Shown: piece by piece, positions 49,496 through 57,496 of the stretch
Position numbering within the stretch: position 1 is the first letter of the stretch
Layout of the letters: every line of letters begins with the position of its first letter
Assembly: GCF_002352765.1 (NCBI RefSeq)
Contig: NZ_KZ293963.1
Span: 4,118,559 to 4,182,558 of the forward strand
Origin: Alteribacter populi
GTDB taxonomy: Bacteria > Bacillota > Bacilli > Bacillales > Salisediminibacteriaceae
DNA: 64,000 nt
Reading direction: 5' to 3'
Notes under the pieces: generated by a model
Told to the model about the DNA's origin: nothing
The model's input: the letters and a program-made list of their open reading frames with translations, nothing else
Database searches by the model: none
Translations under genes and position numbers: made by a program

Positions 49496-50320
49496 ATGAG
49501 ACAAAATAACTTTGGAAAAATGGTATTATATGCAATTTTAACAAGCTATGCCATTGTCACGATGATTCCATTCATTTGGGCACTATCTGCGTCCTTTAAA
49601 CCACTGGGGGAAATTTTAGCGGGAGGCTTAAACTTTATTCCAGAAAATTTTACATTCGATAACTATACAACGATCTTTACAGAACAAGAACTGTTTCCGC
49701 GTTGGCTTTTAAACAGTGTTATCGTTGCGGTCGTCGGTACAGCATTGAACTTAGTTTTTAACTCTATGGCTGGATATGCTCTGGCTAGACTTAGTTTTCC
49801 TGGGAAAAAAGCATTGTTTATTACAATATTAGCCGTTCTCATGATACCAGCACAGGTAACAATGATTCCGAACTTCTTGATCCTAAAAGAGCTAGGCTGG
49901 TTAAATAGTTATCAAGGTCTCATCGTCCCTGGAATGGTCAACGCAACGTTTATCTTTATGATGCGTCAATTCTTCATAAATTTCCCGCGTGAGGTTGAAG
50001 AAGCAGCAGCTATTGACGGGCTCGGCCGGTTCGGTACTTTTTTTCGGATCGTCATGCCAATGGCAAAGCCTGCATTAGCTGCCCAGGCAATCTTTGTTTT
50101 TATGGCATTCTGGAATAACTTTATGGCACCTCTCATTATTATGACTGATGCATCCATGTACACACTGCCGGTTGGTTTGAATGCTTTTCAGTCTGATTAT
50201 GCGACGTATTGGAACTATATTATGGCAGCTTCCATGGTCTTTACGTTACCCGTGCTTATCATTTACATGTTCTTTAACCGTTTCTTCTTAAAAGGGTTAT
50301 CCTTTAGAGGAGATAAATAA
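49496..50320 (+). CDS. Sugar ABC transporter permease (MalG-type, second)
   Basis: The 274-residue protein has six membrane segments, the coupling loop E-E-A-A-A-I-D-G-L-G-R-F-G-T-F-F-R-I-V-M-P and the MalG-like end G-L-S-F-R-G-D-K. ATG 49496 follows AGGAGAGGAGG at 49478-49488, 27 bp after the first permease stop. A terminator at 50329 ends the operon, confirming that no ATPase gene belongs to it. Confidence 0.93.
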   Translation: MRQNNFGKMVLYAILTSYAIVTMIPFIWALSASFKPLGEILAGGLNFIPENFTFDNYTTIFTEQELFPRWLLNSVIVAVVGTALNLVFNSMAGYALARLSFPGKKALFITILAVLMIPAQVTMIPNFLILKELGWLNSYQGLIVPGMVNATFIFMMRQFFINFPREVEEAAAIDGLGRFGTFFRIVMPMAKPALAAQAIFVFMAFWNNFMAPLIIMTDASMYTLPVGLNAFQSDYATYWNYIMAASMVFTLPVLIIYMFFNRFFLKGLSFRGDK

Positions 50321-50328
50321 AATTTAGA

Positions 50329-50378
50329 AGAGGGTACCCATAAAAGTTAAAAGAACTTTTAGGGCACCCTCTTTTTTT
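50329..50378. terminator. Bidirectional terminator between the sugar operon and thiO
   Basis: AGAGGGTACCC (50329-50339) pairs with GGGCACCCTCT (50362-50372), with an inner AAAAGTT/AACTTTT stem, followed by seven T. It also fits the end of the minus-strand thiamine operon. Confidence 0.88.
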
Positions 50379-50453
50379 ACGGCTATTTTCTATAGTTTGC
50401 TTTTTGATAGTTAACCAGAAAGTATAAAAATCTACGCTTCAATGTCAAAGGGT

Positions 50454-51569
50454 CTAGATGAAACTAAATCGTTCTGGTTTAAAAGATGCTAGAGGGGCAT
50501 ACTCGTTTTTCCCGTCAAGTAAATCAGCTACGGCAAATGCTGTCATTGGACTAAGCAATATTCCATTTCGATAATGACCTGTAGCAAAAACAATATGTGA
50601 ATGCGTTTCAAGTTTTCCGATTAGCGGGAAGCCATCCTGCGTTGCTGGCCGTAAACCAGCCCACGTGTGGAATGGGGCTTTTGATGTCAAGAAAGGTAGT
50701 ACATTCTTGTTCCAGTTTGTTAAACGGGCAATCCCTTTTTCAGTGACTGTAGTTTGAAACCCTGCCATATCCTCTGAGGCACCGTTTACTAACGTCTCGT
50801 TTGTTTTGGGTACTAGGTAACCTTGGCTTGTATAAATAATATGATTCACTTGCTCGTCACCGAGTTCGTAGGCACAAATCTGACCGCGAATCGGAAATAC
50901 TGGTATTCGGATCCCGAAGATTTTCTCAAGCTCGTTGGACCAGGCACCAGAGCAGACAATTAACTTGTCTCCAGAAAATATGCGGCCATCTTCAGATTGA
51001 AGGGAAAGTCTGTCTTGCCATTCGCGGACGTCGACTTTTGAAAGCTTCTCTTCAATTGTTACTCCGTTTTTCTCACAAGCAGATTTTAATGCTTTTACGT
51101 AGTCCGGAGAAAAAACGTGAGATTCCTCAGGAGAATACAATGCTGCAATGACAGAATCAGAGAGATGGGGCTCCATTGCATGTAGTGTTTTTCCTGTTAT
51201 CAGTTCTGCTTTTGAGCCAAACTTCTTTTGCCAGCTTTGACGAGTTTCAAGTGCTAGAAGATCAGCTTCATGATAGACCGCATGCAGACTTCCGCTTTCG
51301 GTGAAGTCAAAATCAGTTTCCGCTACTTTTTTTATTTCATTTTGCCAGTTTTTGAACATCAGTAAACTGTCACGACAAAAGGTGAAGAAGTCATCTGGGT
51401 CCTCACCGATTTCTGAGAAGGGGGCAAGCATTCCTGCTGCAGCTCCTGAGGCTTGACCTCCGCATGATGACTTTTCAACTACAGTAACCTCGTAATTACG
51501 TCTACTTAGCTCAAATGCTGTAGCCAGTCCAATGACGCCACCACCAAGAATAAGAATCCGTTCATTCAT
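50454..51569 (-). CDS. thiO: Glycine oxidase ThiO
   Basis: The 371-residue protein has the FAD-binding G-G-G-V-I-G-L-A-T-A-F-E-L (residues 8-20) and the D-amino-acid-oxidase-like C-terminal motif H-T-W-A-G-L-R-P-A-T-Q-D-G-F-P-L-I-G followed by G-H-Y-R-N-G-I-L-L-S-P. ThiO oxidises glycine to iminoglycine (dehydroglycine) for thiazole assembly by ThiG; R and Y of the active site lie in those motifs. It is the last gene of the thiamine operon, separated from thiG by a 151-bp insertion-like segment (repeat E2). Minus-strand start ATG 51569 follows GGGGTGAAG. Confidence 0.93.
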   Translation of the reverse strand: MNERILILGGGVIGLATAFELSRRNYEVTVVEKSSCGGQASGAAAGMLAPFSEIGEDPDDFFTFCRDSLLMFKNWQNEIKKVAETDFDFTESGSLHAVYHEADLLALETRQSWQKKFGSKAELITGKTLHAMEPHLSDSVIAALYSPEESHVFSPDYVKALKSACEKNGVTIEEKLSKVDVREWQDRLSLQSEDGRIFSGDKLIVCSGAWSNELEKIFGIRIPVFPIRGQICAYELGDEQVNHIIYTSQGYLVPKTNETLVNGASEDMAGFQTTVTEKGIARLTNWNKNVLPFLTSKAPFHTWAGLRPATQDGFPLIGKLETHSHIVFATGHYRNGILLSPMTAFAVADLLDGKNEYAPLASFKPERFSFI

Positions 51570-51596
51570 TCATCTTCACCCCGTTTTTGATTATGC

Positions 51597-51718
51597 GTGT
51601 TCAAGGTGTTCAAGGTGTTCAAGGGACAAAAAGAGTGGTTATTCCTTAAGGAGTCAGGCAGGACCGCTCATTCTGTCCGTCCGCCGGCTTTTTGTTCCCC
51701 GACCATTTGAACGTCCTC
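51597..51718 (-). repeat. MITE-like repeat family E, copy 2, inside the thiamine operon
   Basis: The segment begins with three perfect tandem copies of GTGTTCAAG (51597-51623) and ends CATTTGAACGTCCTCT. GTTCAAGGGACAAAAAG pairs with CTTTTTGTTCCCC...TTTGAAC, forming a stem-loop of about 100 nt on either strand. Its ends match repeat E1 (22887-23120), the interior differs. It fills almost the whole thiG-thiO gap. Confidence 0.7.
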
Positions 51719-51720
51719 TG

Positions 51721-52503
51721 CTAGTAAGAAATAAATGAAGGCAGTCCGCTGCTAGCCGTGGCGTATTTCTTTTTTGGAATCCGTCCTGCTTCATAAGACA
51801 GTCGGCCTGCATGAATGGCATGCTTCATAGCAAGCGCCATTTTAACAGGATCTTTTGCCTTTGCGACAGGTGTATTCATTAAAACACCATCAGCTCCAAG
51901 CTCCATTGCTTGCGTGACATCCATCGTTGAACCGAGGCCTGCATCTACAATAATCGGAACGTTTGCTTGTTCAATAATGAGCTGCAAGTTGTAAGGATTT
52001 AAAATACCTAAACCAGTCCCAATAGGGGAGCCACCTGGCATAACGGCAGCCGCACCTGCTTCTTCTAGCTTTTTACAAAGAACAGGGTCGTCAGATGTAT
52101 AAGGGAGGACGGTGAACCCTTCATCTACAAGGATTTCTGTCGCCTTTAAAGTTTCAATTGGATCTGGAAGTAATGTTATCTCATTTGCACTGATTTCTAC
52201 TTTTATCCAATCGCTGAGCCCGGATGCTTTGGCAAGTCGTGCGATGCGAACAGCTTCTTCTGCTGTTTTTGCTCCAGATGTATTCGGCAGGTAAGTAAAT
52301 GGAATGTCATCATCTAAATGCTGTAATATCGCATCTTCTCCGGGTGCTTCTAAGTTTACTCTTCGGATGGCAAAGGTTAGCACCTCTGCTTCAGATACAC
52401 GAATGGCCTCATTTTGAACGAAAGGATTTGGATATCTTCCAGTACCTAAGAAAAAGCGGGAAGATAATTCCTTACCTGCAATTGTCAATTTTTTTTCTAA
52501 CAT
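51721..52503 (-). CDS. thiG: Thiazole synthase ThiG
   Basis: The 260-residue TIM-barrel protein has R-F-F-L-G-T-G-R-Y, the lysine motif W-I-K-V-E-I, V-L-P-Y-T-S-D-D-P-V, V-M-P-G-G-S-P-I-G-T-G-L-G and D-A-G-L-G: all ThiG features. It condenses deoxyxylulose 5-phosphate, iminoglycine and ThiS thiocarboxylate into the thiazole. K in W-I-K-V-E is the Schiff-base lysine position. ATG 52503 is used because GGAGGGGG lies 9 bp upstream on the minus strand; the TTG at 52512 is too close. Overlaps nothing; thiS ends 6 bp into its leader. Confidence 0.95.
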   Translation of the reverse strand: MLEKKLTIAGKELSSRFFLGTGRYPNPFVQNEAIRVSEAEVLTFAIRRVNLEAPGEDAILQHLDDDIPFTYLPNTSGAKTAEEAVRIARLAKASGLSDWIKVEISANEITLLPDPIETLKATEILVDEGFTVLPYTSDDPVLCKKLEEAGAAAVMPGGSPIGTGLGILNPYNLQLIIEQANVPIIVDAGLGSTMDVTQAMELGADGVLMNTPVAKAKDPVKMALAMKHAIHAGRLSYEAGRIPKKKYATASSGLPSFISY

Positions 52504-52508
52504 TTTTA

Positions 52509-52706
52509 TCAACCCCCTCCAATAAATTGTACAAGTTCGATTTTCATATCTGCTTTAGTCGTAGTGTCCGACCAATCATCTCTGTCAACAATGTTCCCGT
52601 CAACTTCTGCTACGACAAGCTTAGGCTCTAATTGGAAGTGAGAAATGATTTCAGAAAGTGATGTAACCTCCAGATGATGTTCTTCCCCATTGATGAAAAG
52701 GCGCAT
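52509..52706 (-). CDS. thiS: Sulfur carrier protein ThiS
   Basis: The 65-residue ubiquitin-like protein begins M-R-L-F-I-N-G-E-E-H and ends V-Q-F-I-G-G-G; the C-terminal di-glycine carries the thiocarboxylate used by ThiG. The conserved N-terminal beta-grasp and V-A-V-E-like segment (VVAEVDGNIV) are present. It is coupled to its neighbours: the ATG directly follows the thiE stop and its own stop overlaps the thiG ribosome site. The activating adenylyltransferase ThiF is not in this operon. Confidence 0.94.
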   Translation of the reverse strand: MRLFINGEEHHLEVTSLSEIISHFQLEPKLVVAEVDGNIVDRDDWSDTTTKADMKIELVQFIGGG

Positions 52707-53339
52707 TCACTGTCCCTCCCTAGTACTTAATAACTTTTTAAATGTTGAACAAGTTCCTTTGATATCGTCTGCACCGACAATTTCACTGATCATGCACAGG
52801 CGAGTAGCGCCTGCGTCTAGTACTTGGTCAACATTATGGAGTTTGATGCCTCCGATGGCAACATAGGGGATGTCGATTTCAGCAGTAACCTGTTGAATAT
52901 AGGATGTCGTCACTGGTTCAACAACATCCACTTTACTATTGGTAGGGAAAATCGGTCCTACACCGATGTAATCGGCTCCACCAGCTTCCGCCTTACGAGC
53001 TTCATCAATATGATGCGTGGAAATCCCAATAATCATATCTGGTCCTACGATTTTGCGAGCTTCAGAGAGTGGCAGGTCATCTTGGCCAAGGTGAATGCCA
53101 TCCGCATTAACGGCAAGTGCGACATCGATGTGGTCATTAATGATGAATAAAACATCGTGGTCTTTCGTTAATCTACGTAATTTCTTCGCTTTCTCTAAAA
53201 CATCAACTTTGCTACTTGTTTTATCACGAAGCTGAATAATATCAACGCCACCGTGAATGGCTTCTTCCATGACTTCGATTAATTCACGACCAGCATGAAA
53301 CTCCTCACCTGTAATCGCATATAAATTAAACTCTCTCAT
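52707..53339 (-). CDS. thiE: Thiamine-phosphate synthase ThiE
   Basis: The 210-residue TIM-barrel protein has the catalytic motifs Q-L-R-D-K, N-D-H-I-D-V-A-L-A-V-N-A-D-G-I-H-L-G-Q-D-D-L, G-I-S-T-H and G-V-G-P-I-F-P-T-N-S-K. They distinguish ThiE (joining HMP-PP and thiazole phosphate to thiamine phosphate) from TenI, which lacks Q-L-R-x-K and H-L-G-Q. It takes the place of tenI in the B. subtilis-type order (tenA-tenI-thiO-thiS-thiG). ATG 53339 follows a weak GAGAGGTG. First gene of the operon, directly under the TPP riboswitch. Confidence 0.93.
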   Translation of the reverse strand: MREFNLYAITGEEFHAGRELIEVMEEAIHGGVDIIQLRDKTSSKVDVLEKAKKLRRLTKDHDVLFIINDHIDVALAVNADGIHLGQDDLPLSEARKIVGPDMIIGISTHHIDEARKAEAGGADYIGVGPIFPTNSKVDVVEPVTTSYIQQVTAEIDIPYVAIGGIKLHNVDQVLDAGATRLCMISEIVGADDIKGTCSTFKKLLSTREGQ

Positions 53340-53388
53340 TAAAAATCACCTCTCTGTGTTGGTTAAATAAGATGCCTATGAAACACCC

Positions 53389-53425
53389 AAAAAAAGCCGA
53401 ATTCCAACGATTGATGGAATACGGC
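53389..53425 (-). terminator. Riboswitch-controlled terminator of the thiamine operon
   Basis: On the minus strand GCCGTATTCC (53425-53416) pairs with GGAATTCGGC (53405-53396) with one mismatch, followed by seven T. It lies between the TPP aptamer and thiE. Confidence 0.9.
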
Positions 53426-53450
53426 TGCAAAAGAAACTCTTGTTGTACCG

Positions 53451-53543
53451 ACTTCCCTACGCTGGTTTGAGCCAGATCAGGTTCGAGGGTAAAAGGAAAC
53501 TACCTTTTTCTCAGTCTATTTTGATAGACACCCCTAGTCTAAA
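53451..53543 (-). ncRNA. TPP riboswitch (THI element)
   Basis: On the minus strand the conserved segments read ACTAGGGGTG, then GACTGAGA, then ACCCTCGAACCTGATCTGG followed by CTCAAACCAGCGTAGGGAAGT. These are the P2/J and P4/P5 consensus parts of the TPP aptamer. Ligand binding is expected to favour the terminator at 53389, stopping thiE-S-G-O when thiamine is plentiful. Confidence 0.95.
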
Positions 53544-53660
53544 CGCTTGATATGTTAAATGTGATAAGAGAACTTACACATTAAATCATAAACGATTAAA
53601 AGCTAGATTGAAAGGATACAAAGTGAGTTTTTATAAAAGTCATTTTGCCAGACATGGTAT

Positions 53661-54059
53661 TTAGATGTGGTTACTACTCTTCCTCGTGTTATTTAGAGCC
53701 TTATAAATAATGTCACGTATTACAACTTCGCTGATTGGTTTTTGGATTGTTGCAAAAGCTCCCAATAGAATTGTCTTTTTTAAATGGCTGTGTGTACCGG
53801 CAGAGGATGCCATAATGACTTTAACCCCAGAATCTGATTTCGATATTTCCTTTAATGCTTGTATACCGTCTTTTACTGGCATTATGATGTCCATAATGAC
53901 AATTTGAGGGCGGTGTAAACGAAATGATTCAACGGCTTCTTGTCCGTCTTTAGCTTCAAAAATCTCCAGGGCGCCGATCAACTCTACCGTTTCACGTAGA
54001 TGCTTTCTTACCATTCGGGAATCATCACAGATTAAAATTGAAAATTGTTCACCTTTCAT
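53661..54059 (-). CDS. Single-domain CheY-like response regulator
   Basis: The 132-residue protein is a bare receiver domain: acidic pocket D12-D13, phosphoacceptor D57 in V-I-M-D-I-I-M-P, T/S switch in M-A-S-S-A-G and lysine in I-Q-K-P-I. There is no output domain, as in CheY or Spo0F. M-P-V-K-D-G and the last helix are typical of CheY-like proteins that act in motility. ATG 54059 is used because GGGAGGTG lies 6 bp upstream on the minus strand; the longer frame to 54083 overlaps that site. A CheX-like phosphatase lies 6 kb away (60333). Divergent from bmpA. Confidence 0.9.
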   Translation of the reverse strand: MKGEQFSILICDDSRMVRKHLRETVELIGALEIFEAKDGQEAVESFRLHRPQIVIMDIIMPVKDGIQALKEISKSDSGVKVIMASSAGTHSHLKKTILLGAFATIQKPISEVVIRDIIYKALNNTRKSSNHI

Positions 54060-54706
54060 AAAAAGCACCTCCCATTTATCCAAGCGTTATTCCGTAATCA
54101 TTACTGAACTTTAAGAGGGTGTTTAAAAAGTTCGCTCTATCTTTTGTTCCTTCTAATTATGAACGATTATATAAAAAACATTCTAACACATTTGTCGGAA
54201 AATAAAGACAGTTTACGCATGAATTAATCGATTTTTCTTTACAATAATGTTATAAAAGGCCGTTAAGCTGTCGAATCCCTGAGTTGACTTGCTTCTCCGT
54301 CTCGATCTATTAGGCTCTTTTTTGCGGCTCCTTTTTGAATGGCAAAATTATCAAAGGTTATGAGAGAACAGTGGTTAAATATTCTTGTTTTTCCTATTAT
54401 GACAAACTGATAACACAGGGTTTAAAAAATATGTTCTAATTGTAAAAAAACTATTTATTCCTGTGACCATAAATGATATATTTAATTCGATTCATGTAAC
54501 TTAATTGAGAGGAATATTATGTACTTTCTAGTTGTCTGACATCGTACAAGTGTTTTCTCATAAATGAAACCGCTTTTAAGTGATGTTAATAACTTAGTTA
54601 TGTCATAATATTGATAACGGTTCCATCTACTTTTCTATGACAAAAGGAAAGGGGCTCGGCTCAAAAGTTACACAATGATATTTAGGAATTCAGGGGGGAT
54701 TTTTAA
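54060..54706. other. 650-bp divergent intergenic region before the nucleoside importer
   Basis: No supported gene. A relic of a family E end (GGGTGTTTAAAAAG, 54119-54132) lies near the CheY-like gene. The rest is A/T-rich and must hold the promoter of bmpA; a CodY-type box is not clear. Small frames such as ATG 54520 stop within seven codons. Confidence 0.5.
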
Positions 54707-55798
54707 GTGAAGAAGAAATTTTCATTTTTACTTACAACCGTACTTGCTGCAGGTACGCTATTAGCTGCATGTGGACAAGATGACGGTGATGCTGATGAGG
54801 CTCAAGGAGATAATGGTGCTGAAGGGGGTTCATTCTCTGCAAAGATGGTAACGGATACAGGTGGAGTTGACGATCGTTCATTCAATGAATCTGCTTGGGA
54901 TGGGTTAGAGCGTTTTGGTAATGACTTTGATGATGTAGAAGTAGATTATATTCAATCGGGTGATGCAAGTGACTATGAGCCAAATCTAAACCGTCTTGCA
55001 CGTGAGGATACAGATATTGTTTATGCCATTGGTTTCTTAATGGAAGATGACATCCGTACAGTCGCTGAGCAAAATGATGACAAGCAGTTTGCTATTGTTG
55101 ATACTGTTGTAGAAAACGAAGATGGCGATACTTATGAAAACATTGCAAATATAACATTTGCTGAACACGAAGGATCTTTTTTAGTCGGTGCAGTTGCCGG
55201 GCTTCAAACAGATGGTGACCACGTTGGGTTCATCGGTGGTGTTGAAAGTCCATTAATCAAGAAGTTTGAAAACGGATTTAAAGCAGGTGTTAAAGCAGTA
55301 AATCCTGATGCAGAAATTTCAATCCAATATGCACAAGATTTCAATGATGCTTCTCGCGGACAACAAATTGCTGACACAATGTATGGAAACGGTGCTGATA
55401 TCATCTACCATGCTGCCGGTGGAACAGGAAACGGTGTCTTTACTGAAGCAATCGACCGTGCCCGTGGCGGAGAAGACGTATGGGTGATTGGAGTCGACCA
55501 AGACCAGCATGAACAAGGTGCCTATGATGACGGAAATGTAACATTAACATCTATGGTCAAACGAGTAGACGAGGCAGTTTACCAAGTTTCTGAACAGACG
55601 ATGAACGGAGAGTACCCAGGAGGGGAAATTATCGAGTTTGGTTTGGATGATAACGGTGTTGGTATCGCTGAATCACAAGAAAATGTTTCCGAGGAAAGCC
55701 TGCAAGCTGTAGAGGAGTACAAAGAAATGATTCTTAATGGGGATGTAGATGTGCCACAAACTGATGAAGAGTATGAAGAGTACGAAAGTAACCTTTAA
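54707..55798 (+). CDS. nupN: BmpA-family nucleoside-binding lipoprotein
   Basis: The 363-residue protein has a lipoprotein signal (lipobox L-A-A-C, residue 22), an acidic linker, and the BMP/PnrA fold: M-V-T-D-T-G-G-V-D-D-R-S-F-N-E-S-A-W-D-G, Y-A-I-G-F-L-M, V-G-F-I-G-G-V-E and Y-H-A-A-G-G-T-G-N-G. It catches purine or other nucleosides for the NupOPQ transporter that follows; Bacillus YufN/NupN is the reference. GTG 54707 follows GGGGGGA. Two hairpins separate it from nupO, which should keep binding-protein mRNA more abundant than the rest. Confidence 0.93.
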   Translation: MKKKFSFLLTTVLAAGTLLAACGQDDGDADEAQGDNGAEGGSFSAKMVTDTGGVDDRSFNESAWDGLERFGNDFDDVEVDYIQSGDASDYEPNLNRLAREDTDIVYAIGFLMEDDIRTVAEQNDDKQFAIVDTVVENEDGDTYENIANITFAEHEGSFLVGAVAGLQTDGDHVGFIGGVESPLIKKFENGFKAGVKAVNPDAEISIQYAQDFNDASRGQQIADTMYGNGADIIYHAAGGTGNGVFTEAIDRARGGEDVWVIGVDQDQHEQGAYDDGNVTLTSMVKRVDEAVYQVSEQTMNGEYPGGEIIEFGLDDNGVGIAESQENVSEESLQAVEEYKEMILNGDVDVPQTDEEYEEYESNL

Positions 55799-55821
55799 AT
55801 AAGGAAATCAAATAGTCTAGG

Positions 55822-55851
55822 AACCAGAACCAAGAAGCTTTGGCTCTGGTT
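55822..55851 (+). terminator. Terminator-like hairpin after the BmpA gene
   Basis: AACCAGAACCA (55822-55832) pairs with TGGCTCTGGTT (55841-55851) with one mismatch. The following bases GTCCTCC are not a T run, so it is weak. Confidence 0.5.
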
Positions 55852-55900
55852 GTCCTCCTATTTGAATCTTTATTGAAGCTGAATTTAATTAATCCCAACA

Positions 55901-55931
55901 AACAAAGGCTAGTGCTGCACTAGCCTTTGTT
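55901..55931 (+). terminator. Near-perfect palindrome between nupN and nupO
   Basis: AACAAAGGCTAGTGC (55901-55915) pairs exactly with GCACTAGCCTTTGTT (55917-55931), one T in between. No T run. More likely a processing or mRNA-stabilising hairpin, or an operator, than a full terminator. Confidence 0.6.
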
Positions 55932-55966
55932 CATAGGGGGAAGCGAAAGGGTAAGGGGTGTTCGCG

Positions 55967-57496
55967 TTGGAATACGTAATCGAAATGAATAACATTCGTA
56001 AAGAATTTCCTGGTATCGTAGCGAATGATAATATCACACTGCAAGTCAAACAAGGCGAAATTCATGCGCTCCTAGGTGAAAATGGAGCAGGTAAATCGAC
56101 GTTGATGAACGTCTTGTTCGGCTTGTATCAACCTGAAAAAGGTGAAATTAAAGTCCGGAATGAGAAAGTGAATATTACCGACCCGAATGTGGCGAATGAC
56201 TTAGGTATTGGAATGGTTCACCAACACTTTATGTTAGTTGATAAATTCACAGTAACTGAAAACATTATTTTAGGCAGTGAACCGACAAGAGGACCCAACA
56301 TCAACCTGCGAAAAGCAGAAAAAGATGTCGCTGCAATTTCCGAACAATACGGTTTGCGTGTTGATCCTAGAGCGAAGATTGAAGACATTTCTGTTGGGAT
56401 GCAGCAACGGGTAGAAATTTTAAAAACGCTTTATCGTGGAGCCGATATTCTTATTTTTGATGAACCTACAGCTGCGTTAACTCCACAGGAAATTAAAGAA
56501 CTCATTGAAATTATGAAAAATCTTATAAGTGAAGGCAAATCTATTATTTTAATTACCCATAAATTAAAAGAGATTCTGGCCGTTTGCGATCGCTGTACTG
56601 TTATTAGACGGGGGAGAGGCATTGGCACTGTTGATGTTGCTGAAACAGACGAAAACAAACTAGCGGAGATGATGGTCGGTAGAGAGGTGAATTTTTCGGT
56701 TGAAAAAGCAGCAGCTAAGCCGAAAGATGTCGTTCTATCGGTGAAGGATTTAGTTGTGGAAGATGCTCGCGGTGTGAATGCTGTAAACAACTTGAACCTA
56801 GACGTGCGCGCAGGTGAGATTCTTGGTGTGGCCGGTGTTGATGGCAATGGACAAACTGAGCTCATTGAAGCGATTACCGGATTAAGAAAGGCAACCAATG
56901 GTTCGATTTCGGTTAGTGGACAAAACATTACTGGCATTAAACCGAGAAAAGTAACAGAATCTGGTGTTGGTCATATTCCTCAGGATCGTCATAAGCACGG
57001 TCTTGTTCTTGATTTTACAATTGGTGAAAATATTCTCCTGCAAACTTACTATCAAAAGCCATATTCGTCGAATGCTATTTTAAGTTATTCAAAAATGTAT
57101 GAAAAAGCTCGTGCATTAATCGAAGAATATGACGTACGAACGCCAAGTGAGCACACACTTGCTAGAGCCCTTTCTGGTGGTAACCAACAAAAAGCGATTA
57201 TCGCCCGTGAAGTTGACCGCTCTCCGGATTTGTTGATTGCCGCTCAACCTACTAGAGGATTAGATGTAGGGGCGATTGAGTTTATTCATAGCAAACTGAT
57301 TGAAGAACGAGATCAAAAGAAAGCGGTACTGCTAGTTTCATTAGAACTTGATGAAGTGTTAAATGTAAGTGATCGCATTGCGGTTATTTATGAAGGACAA
57401 ATTGTTGATATTGTAGAAGCCGACCAAACGAATGAAAAAGAGCTTGGATTATTGATGGCAGGCGGGAAAAGAAAAGAAGTGGGTGAAAGGGAATGA
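55967..57496 (+). CDS. nupO: Nucleoside ABC transporter ATPase (NupO)
   Basis: The 509-residue protein has two ABC domains. The first is canonical (Walker A G-E-N-G-A-G-K-S-T, signature I-S-V-G-M-Q-Q-R, Walker B I-L-I-F-D-E-P). The second has G-V-D-G-N-G-Q-T-E in place of Walker A and L-S-G-G-N-Q-Q-K as signature, the degenerate pattern of sugar/nucleoside CUT2-type ATPases. TTG 55967 is chosen since AAGGGGTG precedes it and the start M-E-Y-V-I-E-M-N-N-I-R-K matches Bacillus NupO. It drives nucleoside import through NupP and NupQ. Confidence 0.94.
   Translation: MEYVIEMNNIRKEFPGIVANDNITLQVKQGEIHALLGENGAGKSTLMNVLFGLYQPEKGEIKVRNEKVNITDPNVANDLGIGMVHQHFMLVDKFTVTENIILGSEPTRGPNINLRKAEKDVAAISEQYGLRVDPRAKIEDISVGMQQRVEILKTLYRGADILIFDEPTAALTPQEIKELIEIMKNLISEGKSIILITHKLKEILAVCDRCTVIRRGRGIGTVDVAETDENKLAEMMVGREVNFSVEKAAAKPKDVVLSVKDLVVEDARGVNAVNNLNLDVRAGEILGVAGVDGNGQTELIEAITGLRKATNGSISVSGQNITGIKPRKVTESGVGHIPQDRHKHGLVLDFTIGENILLQTYYQKPYSSNAILSYSKMYEKARALIEEYDVRTPSEHTLARALSGGNQQKAIIAREVDRSPDLLIAAQPTRGLDVGAIEFIHSKLIEERDQKKAVLLVSLELDEVLNVSDRIAVIYEGQIVDIVEADQTNEKELGLLMAGGKRKEVGERE

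Noticed and set aside
51597..51718. CRISPR-like or satellite array in the thiamine operon
   Set aside because: Only three 9-bp units without spacers; explained as one end of repeat E2.
56431..56937. 168-codon minus-strand frame inside nupO
   Set aside because: Antisense shadow of a clear ATPase gene; no ribosome site and biased composition.
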